From the NCBI GenBank assembly GCA_945888575.1, contig CAMDAM010000003.1:1-43805 (forward strand): a DNA stretch of 43,805 bases, in the 5' to 3' direction. Below, piece after piece: positions 1-5,517 of the stretch. The number at the start of each line of letters is the position of its first letter. Position 1 is the first letter of the stretch. The stretch comes from Asaia bogorensis (GTDB lineage: Bacteria; Pseudomonadota; Alphaproteobacteria; Acetobacterales; Acetobacteraceae). The notes beneath the pieces were generated by a model, which saw only the letters and a list, made by a program, of their open reading frames with translations, was not told where the DNA came from and made no database searches. A program made the position numbers and the translations under genes.

Positions 1-320
1 CCGGCCCAGCGCACCCCCGGCGCCAGAACCCAGGCGATCGCCCCCGCCAGCGCCCCGGCAACCCCCACCAGCACCGAAAGCGCCACCCGCAACCCGGCCA
101 CGCTCCCGCCGCTCGCGGCCTCCATCCCGGCCACCAGCACGAACAGCCCCACCGGCTTGCGGTCCCACACCTCCAGATACGGCGCCACCCCCGCCAGCAG
201 CCGCCCGGCCACCAGCCGGTACAGCCCCTCGTCCCAGTTCAGTTCAAGGAACCAAAGCGCCGGCAGCCGCACCGCCACCGCCGCCACCACCATCGCCGCC
301 AGGAACCGCACCGAACCCAT
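1..320 (-). CDS. Membrane glycosyltransferase, GT39/ArnT-like (5' part only; 3' end outside window)
   Basis: Leftward open frame starting at ATG 318-320 and running off the left edge (106 codons visible). The N-terminus is hydrophobic (about residues 5-25, first membrane segment), followed by an acidic pair in the sequence NWDEGLY and then APYLEVWDRKPVGLF. A D-E pair just after the first membrane helix, followed by a P-Y and K-P-x-G loop, is the pattern of polyprenyl-phosphate-sugar-dependent membrane glycosyltransferases (PMT/ArnT type). A second hydrophobic stretch follows. These enzymes move a sugar from a lipid carrier at the periplasmic face of the inner membrane; the acceptor cannot be told from this fragment. 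A GTG at 333-335 is a possible alternative start. The gene is divergent from the PLP enzyme at 398. Confidence 0.7.
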   Translation of the reverse strand, partial: MGSVRFLAAMVVAAVAVRLPALWFLELNWDEGLYRLVAGRLLAGVAPYLEVWDRKPVGLFVLVAGMEAASGGSVAGLRVALSVLVGVAGALAGAIAWVLAPGVRWA

Positions 321-397
321 CCCCCATCCTGGCACCCCACTGGACGCCCACCGCCCCACCTGCCAAACCCGGCGCACTCCCACTGCCGAGGCCCGCC

Positions 398-1543
398 ATG
401 ACCGAAATGCCGAACTGGACCCCCCGCACCCTCCTCGCCCAGGCCCTCGGCCATGTCGACCCGGCCACCCGCGCTGTCGTCCCGCCCATTCACCTCGCCA
501 CCACCTACATCCGCGACCCCGACAACGGCTACAGCTCAGGCTTCATCTACGGCCGGCCAGACAACGCCACCATCCGCGAGGCGGAGGCCATCATCGCCAT
601 GCTGGAGAACGCCGAGGCCGCGATGGTGCTGGGCTCCGGCATGTCGGCGGCCACCGCGGTGTTCCTGGCCCTGAAGCCCGGCGACCACATCCTGGCCTCC
701 TCGGTCATGTACTGGGCCCTGCGCAACTGGCTGATGAACGACGCCACCCACTGGGGCCTGAAGGTCGATGTGGTGGACACGTCCGATCTCGCCGCCGTGG
801 AAGCCGCCATCCGCCCGGGCGAAACCAAGCTGATCTGGCTCGAAACCCCGTCCAACCCGCTCTGGTCGATCACCGATATCCGCGCCGTGTCCGATCTCGC
901 ACACAGGCACGGCGCCCGCGTGGCGGTGGACAGCACCGGCGCCAGCCCCATCCTCACCCGCCCGCTCGATTTCGGCGCCGACATCGTCATGCACTCGGCC
1001 ACCAAATACCTGAACGGCCATTCCGATGTCATCGCCGGCGCACTGGCCACCAACCAGGCCGATGATTTCTGGGCCCGCATCAAGCGCGTCCGCTCCACCC
1101 TCGGCCAGATCCTCGGCCCGCTGGAGGCCTACCTGCTCATCCGCGGCATGCGCACGCTGGATCTGCGCGTGCGCGCCGCCTGCGCCTCGGCCATGGAACT
1201 CGCCACCCGCCTGTCGAACCACGCCGCCATCAGCGAGGTCCTCTACCCCGGCCTGCCCACCCATCCCGGCCACGAACTGGCCAAGCGCCAGATGCAGGGC
1301 GGCTTCGGCGGCATGCTCTCCATCCGCATCCGCGCGGGTGAACAAGCCGCCATCAAGGCCGCCGCCAACGTCAATCTCTGGAAGCGCGCCACCTCGCTGG
1401 GCGGCGTCGAAAGCCTCATCGAACACCGCGCCACCATCGAAGGCGCCGGCTCCCCCTGCCCGCCCGACCTGCTGCGCCTCTCCACCGGCATCGAAGACGT
1501 CAACGACCTCTACACCGACCTCGACCGCGCCCTGCGCGCGTAG
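398..1543 (+). CDS. PLP-dependent trans-sulfuration family enzyme (cystathionine gamma-synthase / beta-lyase like)
   Basis: 381-residue fold-type I PLP enzyme of the Cys/Met metabolism family, usual length for the family. Visible landmarks are Y51-G-R53 (phosphate-binding YxR of the partner subunit), the S-G-M-S turn near residue 88, Y105 (ring-stacking position), D178 (pairs with the pyridine nitrogen) and the Schiff-base lysine K203 in SATKYLNGHSD. The family cleaves or forms C-S bonds of cystathionine, homocysteine or related thioethers in the cytoplasm. Several motifs are off-consensus: YWALRNW instead of YGGT around Y105, and VDSTGASP instead of VDNTxxxP. This points to a divergent subfamily, so the reaction (MetB, MetC or another lyase) is not assigned. 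The start has a GAGG about 7 nt upstream. It stands alone; the next gene is separated by a repeat element. Confidence 0.85.
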   Translation: MTEMPNWTPRTLLAQALGHVDPATRAVVPPIHLATTYIRDPDNGYSSGFIYGRPDNATIREAEAIIAMLENAEAAMVLGSGMSAATAVFLALKPGDHILASSVMYWALRNWLMNDATHWGLKVDVVDTSDLAAVEAAIRPGETKLIWLETPSNPLWSITDIRAVSDLAHRHGARVAVDSTGASPILTRPLDFGADIVMHSATKYLNGHSDVIAGALATNQADDFWARIKRVRSTLGQILGPLEAYLLIRGMRTLDLRVRAACASAMELATRLSNHAAISEVLYPGLPTHPGHELAKRQMQGGFGGMLSIRIRAGEQAAIKAAANVNLWKRATSLGGVESLIEHRATIEGAGSPCPPDLLRLSTGIEDVNDLYTDLDRALRA

Positions 1544-1552
1544 TCGTCGAGA

Positions 1553-1717
1553 GAAAGCAAGAAAGCAAGCGGCCACAGAGACACAGAGGCACAGAGAAGC
1601 AAGACAAGGGAGAAGGCACTACCTGTAGGGTGGAACGCGAAGCGGTTCCGCCATCTTCCTCCTGTCTTGCCTTGCTTCTCTGTGTCTCTGTGCCTCTGTG
1701 GCCACTTTCTTGCTTTC
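1553..1717. repeat. Composite palindromic interspersed repeat
   Basis: Two long imperfect inverted arms, 1553-1603 and 1671-1717, match over nearly their whole length. They differ mainly by a 4-nt indel and by swapped ACA/GCA units inside a repeating CACAGAG pattern. The centre (about 1626-1652) holds a second small palindrome, GGAAC...GTTCC around CGCGAAGCG. It lies directly behind the stop of the PLP enzyme gene. Arms of this 'cacagaggcacagag' type recur as intergenic elements in many unrelated bacterial genomes (recalled, not searched). In translation they give the spurious peptides TETQRHRE and LCASVSLW, which is why open frames across this stretch are not genes. Confidence 0.75.
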
Positions 1718-1772
1718 GTGCCCCACCCCACACACCGACAAAGCCCCCCCCAAAAAAACCGCCCCCCACCCC

Positions 1773-1801
1773 TTGCATCTCTAACGCACGTTAGTTATAT
1801 T
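1773..1801 (+). promoter_or_regulatory. Promoter with palindromic operator between -35 and -10
   Basis: TTGCAT (1773-1778), a 17-nt spacer and TATATT (1796-1801) form a plausible sigma-70 promoter. The -10 matches the consensus at 5 of 6 positions; the -35 at 3 of 6. The spacer contains the perfect palindrome CTAACG-CA-CGTTAG (1781-1794), placed to block RNA polymerase. The start ATG of the next gene is at 1808, just 6 nt after the -10 box, so transcription should begin at or next to the ATG. Confidence 0.6.
1781..1794. promoter_or_regulatory. Palindromic operator CTAACG-CA-CGTTAG
   Basis: Perfect 6+6 bp inverted repeat with a 2-bp centre, sitting in the spacer of the promoter for the gene at 1808. 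Size and symmetry suit a dimeric helix-turn-helix repressor of the TetR or MarR kind. No regulator gene of these families is in the window, so the binding protein is unknown. Confidence 0.55.
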
Positions 1802-1807
1802 CCCGTC

Positions 1808-2185
1808 ATGCACACCTCTCCTCCCACCCTCCCGGCCCTCATCGCCGGCCTGCGCACCGCCCTGGAAGCGGACGCCCGAGGTGTGTCCAATCTCCTCCTC
1901 ACCCTCCTCCTCCGCCTGCTCGCAAGCCTCGAACCCCTCGCCCGCACCTGGCACGCCACCACCCGCCAAGCCCCGTCCGAATACGACCAGGATGGCCGCC
2001 TGCGCTTCCACCTGCGCCTGCGCGATGCCCGCCGCGCCCGGATTCTGTCCCGCGGCTCCCGTGGCCGCCGCCGCATCCCCACCTGGCGCGCCCGCAACCG
2101 CGGCGCCCGCTCCCTCCCCAGCCGCGCCCGGGCCCCCGCGCGCCCCATCCCCGCCCGCGCACCACCCCACGCCCACCCCGCCTGA
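1808..2185 (+). CDS. Small Arg/Pro-rich protein of unknown function
   Basis: 125 codons, ATG at 1808. The reading frame uses almost only G/C-ending codons, like the accepted genes around it, which supports real coding. The N-terminal half carries a leucine-rich stretch (SNLLLTLLLRLLASLEPLA, about residues 27-45) that could be an amphipathic helix. A short acidic segment with YDQDGRLRFHLRLRDA follows, and then a very basic tail of Arg, Pro and Ala. No helix-turn-helix, signal peptide or known domain is recognised. There is no Shine-Dalgarno sequence; the ATG lies where transcription should start, so a leaderless mRNA is likely. It precedes the dioxygenase gene by 121 bp on the same strand. Function unknown; overprediction is possible given the low-complexity tail. 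Confidence 0.5.
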   Translation: MHTSPPTLPALIAGLRTALEADARGVSNLLLTLLLRLLASLEPLARTWHATTRQAPSEYDQDGRLRFHLRLRDARRARILSRGSRGRRRIPTWRARNRGARSLPSRARAPARPIPARAPPHAHPA

Positions 2186-2306
2186 CTCCAGCGCCAAACC
2201 CATCCCGCCAACCCATGCCTATTTTATTACGATATCAAAATTAATTTCCCCAACTTGCCTCCACCCCGCTCCCCCGCCATCCTCCCCGCACCGGAGGAAA
2301 CCAACG
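2186..2306 (+). promoter_or_regulatory. AT-rich upstream region of the dioxygenase operon
   Basis: Within otherwise GC-rich DNA, about 2217-2250 is strongly AT-rich and contains GATATC and an ATTTT...AAAAT inverted repeat. This is the likely promoter region for the TauD/GMC pair. No convincing -35/-10 pair can be singled out. The Shine-Dalgarno GGAGGA is at 2293-2298, 8 nt before the ATG. Confidence 0.4.
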
Positions 2307-3134
2307 ATGTCCATCCAATACACCCCCCTCTCCGGCGCCATCGGCGCCGAGATCCAAGGCATCGACCTCGCCCGCGCGACGGATGCCGAGATCGCCGAGA
2401 TCCGCCAGATCTGGCTCGCCCACAACGTCGTCTTCTTCCGCGGCCAGAACCTCCCCCCGGCAGAGTTCCTCGCCCTCGCCCGCCGCTTCGGCCAGCCCAT
2501 CGAATACCCCTTCGTGAAGGGCATCGAAGGCTTCGCGGAGATCATCCCCGTCCTCAAGCTGCCGCATGAAAAGGTCAATTTCGGCGGCATCTGGCACAGC
2601 GACACCACCTATCTGGAGCAGCCCCCGGCGGCCACGATGCTGGTCGCCCGCGAGATCCCCAGCCACGGCGGCGACACCCTCTTCGCCAACATGACCCTGG
2701 CCTACGAAACCCTGTCCGACGGCATGAAAAAGCTGCTCGACGGCCTGCGCTACATCTCCTCCTCCGCCAAGGCGGACGTCTCCCGAACCCGCGAAGACCG
2801 CATCAAGGACAGCAAGCGCGACGACGCGAAAACCCTCTACGAAGCCACCCACCCCGTCGTCCGCACCCACCCGGAAACCGGCCGGAAGGCGCTCTACGTC
2901 AACGTCGCCCACGCGCTGCGCTTCGAGAACATGACGGTGGAGGAAAGCGCCCCCCTGCTGGACTATCTCTGCCAGCACGCCATCCGCCCGGAATACACCT
3001 GCCGCTTCCGCTGGACCCCGGGCGCGCTCGCCCTGTGGGACAATCGCTGCACCCTGCACAACCCGGTCAACGACTACCACGGCCAGCTGCGCTCCATGCA
3101 CCGCATCACCCTGGCCGGCGACCGTCCAACCTGA
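2307..3134 (+). CDS. TauD/TfdA-family Fe(II)/2-oxoglutarate dioxygenase
   Basis: 275-residue cytoplasmic dioxygenase. It couples decarboxylation of 2-oxoglutarate to hydroxylation of a substrate, which in this family often leads to loss of sulfite, an alcohol or an ether partner. The iron ligands are visible as H97-x-D99 (WHSDTTY) and H251 in DNRCTLHNP. R262, eleven residues after H251, occupies the 2-oxoglutarate-binding position, the same spacing as in E. coli TauD. Length is typical. ATG 2307 is chosen because of the strong GGAGGA upstream; the frame stays open further upstream but without such a site. The GMC oxidoreductase gene follows after 58 bp on the same strand, so the two probably act on one compound. 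The substrate is not taurine by default; it cannot be read from the sequence. Confidence 0.9.
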   Translation: MSIQYTPLSGAIGAEIQGIDLARATDAEIAEIRQIWLAHNVVFFRGQNLPPAEFLALARRFGQPIEYPFVKGIEGFAEIIPVLKLPHEKVNFGGIWHSDTTYLEQPPAATMLVAREIPSHGGDTLFANMTLAYETLSDGMKKLLDGLRYISSSAKADVSRTREDRIKDSKRDDAKTLYEATHPVVRTHPETGRKALYVNVAHALRFENMTVEESAPLLDYLCQHAIRPEYTCRFRWTPGALALWDNRCTLHNPVNDYHGQLRSMHRITLAGDRPT

Positions 3135-3192
3135 TCCCTTGCAGCGCCCCCGCGCCGCGCGCAAAAGTCGCGCCACGCAGGGGAAACGACCA

Positions 3193-4800
3193 ATGACCGA
3201 GTTCGACTACATCGTGGTGGGTGCCGGCGCCGCCGGTTGCGTGCTGGCCAACCGCCTCAGCGCCAATGGCCGCCACAAGGTCGCCGTGCTGGAAGCCGGC
3301 GGGCCCGACCGCAACATCTTCATCAAGATCCCCGCGGGCTTCAACAAGACCGTCTACAACCCCAACCTCAACTGGGGCTACACCACCGCCCCGGGCCCGC
3401 ATATCGACAACCGCCGCATCGCCTATCCCCGCGGCAAGGTGCTCGGCGGCTCAGGCTCGATCAACGGCCACCTCTACGTCCGCGGCCAGGCGGCCGACTA
3501 CGACATGTGGGCCCAGCTCGGCTGCCGCGGCTGGTCGTGGGATGACGTGCTGCCCTACTTCAAGCGCGCCGAAACCCGCGGCAATGGCGGCGGCGACCCC
3601 ACCGTGCGCGGCAATGATGGGCCCCTCAACATCCAGGACCAGCGCGACCCGCACCCGCTGTCGGATGCCTACATCGCCGCCAACGAGGCGCTCGGCCTGA
3701 AGCGCACGCCGGACTACAACTCCGGCGACCAGGAAGGCACCTTCCTCTACCAGCAGATGATGAAGAACGGCCGCCGCTGGTCCCCGGCCGATGCCTATCT
3801 CCGCCCGGCCCTGGCCCGCCCCAACGTCACCCTGCTGCAGCATTGCATGGCCAGGCGCATCGTGTTCGAAGGCCGCCGCGCCACCGGCATCGCCGTCTCC
3901 ATCAAGGGCGGGCAGGAGACGATCCTGAAGGCAGGGAAAGACATCGTGCTCGCCGGCGGCAGCATCAACTCGCCGCAGCTGCTGCAGATCTCCGGCGTCG
4001 GCGACCCCGATTGGCTCGCCGATATCGGCGTGCAGGTGCACCACGCCCTGCCCGGCGTCGGCCGCAACTTCCGCGACCACTACGCCACCCGCGTCTCCGC
4101 CCGCGTAAAAGGCACCGGCTCGCTCAACGAACGCGCCCGCGGCGTCCGCCTCGTCGGCGAGGTGCTGCGCTACGCCCTCACCCGCAAGGGCCTACTCACT
4201 GCCAGCCCCAGCCACGCCGGCGGCTACATGAAGACCCGCGAAGGGCTGGAAACGCCCGACATGCAGCTCTACTTCGCCCCCGCCAGCTACGCCGCCGGCA
4301 ACTATGGAACGTCAGACCTTGATCCCCTGCCGGGCATGACCCTGGGCTGTTCCCAGCTCCGCCCCGACAGCATCGGCCACCTCAAGGCCGTCTCGGCAGA
4401 CCCGCTGGTCCACCCGGAGATCCAGCCCAACTACCTCGCCACCCAGTCCGACAAGGACGCCCTGCTCGCCGCCATGAAATACCTCCGCACCCTGCTCCAC
4501 ACCCGCCCGCTGGCCGATTTCGTCGACCACGAGAACTTCCCGGGCAAGGACGTGGTGACCGATGCCGACTGGATGGCCCACGCCCGCGCCACCGGCTCCA
4601 CCACCTACCACCCGGTGGGTAGCTGCAAGCTCGGCACCGACCCGATGGCCGTGGTCGATCCCGCCACCATGAAGGTCCATGGGCTGGAAGGCCTGCGCGT
4701 GGCCGATGCCTCGCTGATGCCCACCATGGTCAGCGGCAACACCTACGCCGCCACCAACATGATCGCCGAAAAGGGCAGCGACCTGATCCTGGCCGGCTAG
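3193..4800 (+). CDS. GMC-family FAD-dependent oxidoreductase (choline/alcohol dehydrogenase type)
   Basis: 535-residue flavoprotein. The N-terminus has the Rossmann FAD motif VGAGAAGCVLANRL, followed further in by PRGKVLGGSGSINGHLYVRG, the GMC signature 1. The C-terminal catalytic pair is H473 in TTYHPVGSCKLG and N516 in SGNTYAATNMIAEKG. Members oxidise a primary alcohol to an aldehyde and pass electrons to quinone or oxygen; choline dehydrogenase and medium-chain alcohol dehydrogenases are close relatives. The start at 3193 is preferred over an upstream TTG because of the AGGGGAA site and because the FAD motif then lies at the usual distance. It is co-transcribed with the TauD-type dioxygenase. 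Its stop codon overlaps the stop of the convergent ATP12 gene. Confidence 0.9.
   Translation: MTEFDYIVVGAGAAGCVLANRLSANGRHKVAVLEAGGPDRNIFIKIPAGFNKTVYNPNLNWGYTTAPGPHIDNRRIAYPRGKVLGGSGSINGHLYVRGQAADYDMWAQLGCRGWSWDDVLPYFKRAETRGNGGGDPTVRGNDGPLNIQDQRDPHPLSDAYIAANEALGLKRTPDYNSGDQEGTFLYQQMMKNGRRWSPADAYLRPALARPNVTLLQHCMARRIVFEGRRATGIAVSIKGGQETILKAGKDIVLAGGSINSPQLLQISGVGDPDWLADIGVQVHHALPGVGRNFRDHYATRVSARVKGTGSLNERARGVRLVGEVLRYALTRKGLLTASPSHAGGYMKTREGLETPDMQLYFAPASYAAGNYGTSDLDPLPGMTLGCSQLRPDSIGHLKAVSADPLVHPEIQPNYLATQSDKDALLAAMKYLRTLLHTRPLADFVDHENFPGKDVVTDADWMAHARATGSTTYHPVGSCKLGTDPMAVVDPATMKVHGLEGLRVADASLMPTMVSGNTYAATNMIAEKGSDLILAG
4797..4800. other. Tail-to-tail stop codon overlap on CTAG
   Basis: The bases CTAG at 4797-4800 give TAG on both strands, ending the GMC gene (+) and the ATP12 gene (-). 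There is no room for a terminator between the two convergent genes. Confidence 0.95.
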
Positions 4801-5507
4801 CCCCCTCGGCTCAGCAAAAGATACCGCGTGGCCAGCGCGATCTCGCCGGCCACGCGCTCGCGCCGTTCCTGCGATTCCCACTCCACGCCCCACTGTTCCG
4901 CCTGGAACAGCTCGTCCAGCTGCGATGCCGCCGTGGCGCCGGCGGCATCCAGCACCCCCTCTGCCACCGCCAGCCCCAGCACCAGGCTGCCGGTCGAGGG
5001 AACGATGATCCCCAGCGCCGCCAGCGCCGAGACCTTCTGCGCCGCCACCGCCGCCGCCAATGCCGCCACCGCCGAGGCCGGCTGCGCGCGGTGCATCACC
5101 CCCGCGGTCACCTCCAGCCGCGCGCCGTAGCGCTCCGCCGCCCAGTCCAGCCAGGGCTGCCATTCCGCCGCCTGCCGCGCCACCAGCGCCGCCGGATCTT
5201 CGGCGCGGTAGCAGAGCAGGTCGCTCTCGGCATACTTCGCCAGCTCCAGCGCCACCGCCTCCGCATTGGGCGCCACGCGTTCCTGCGCCGTGCCGGCCAG
5301 CCGGGTCAGCGGCGTGTCGGCAAAGCTCATCTCGCCGCCCTTCTTCCCGCCCGCCGCCTGCCACTCCGCCGCGATCGCCTCCGCCAGGCCGGGCTGCCCC
5401 AGCAGCAACGGCGCCCCACCGGGCAGGCGCATCGGCTTGCCGTCCAACAGCACCTGCCACCGATCGCCCACCGGCTCCGCCGCGGCGTTGTCCCAGAACC
5501 GCTTCAT
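4797..5507 (-). CDS. ATP12-family F1-ATPase assembly chaperone
   Basis: 236 residues, typical for the family. It begins MKRFWDNA and continues with the conserved LDGKPMRLPGG, AIAAEWQAAG, PLTRLAGTA and YAESDLLCYRAEDP segments that mark ATP12 (AtpAF2). In mitochondria ATP12 holds the F1 alpha subunit before assembly; the bacterial homologues are assumed to do the same in the cytoplasm. Start at 5507 is chosen because homologues begin at KRFW; the upstream extension is unrelated to the family. The gene follows the AsmA gene after 10 bp on the same strand. Its TAG overlaps the GMC gene's TAG in the palindrome CTAG. ATP12 next to rluC/rarA is a familiar alphaproteobacterial neighbourhood. Confidence 0.9.
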   Translation of the reverse strand: MKRFWDNAAAEPVGDRWQVLLDGKPMRLPGGAPLLLGQPGLAEAIAAEWQAAGGKKGGEMSFADTPLTRLAGTAQERVAPNAEAVALELAKYAESDLLCYRAEDPAALVARQAAEWQPWLDWAAERYGARLEVTAGVMHRAQPASAVAALAAAVAAQKVSALAALGIIVPSTGSLVLGLAVAEGVLDAAGATAASQLDELFQAEQWGVEWESQERRERVAGEIALATRYLLLSRGG

Positions 5508-5517
5508 CGCCGAACTC

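Noticed and set aside
1500-1778. Open frames with TETQRHRE and LCASVSLW peptides
   Set aside because: Translation of the palindromic repeat; such peptides are annotation artefacts.
1881-2306. N-terminal extension of the dioxygenase
   Set aside because: Low-complexity Pro/Ala/Ser; strong Shine-Dalgarno and family start at 2307.
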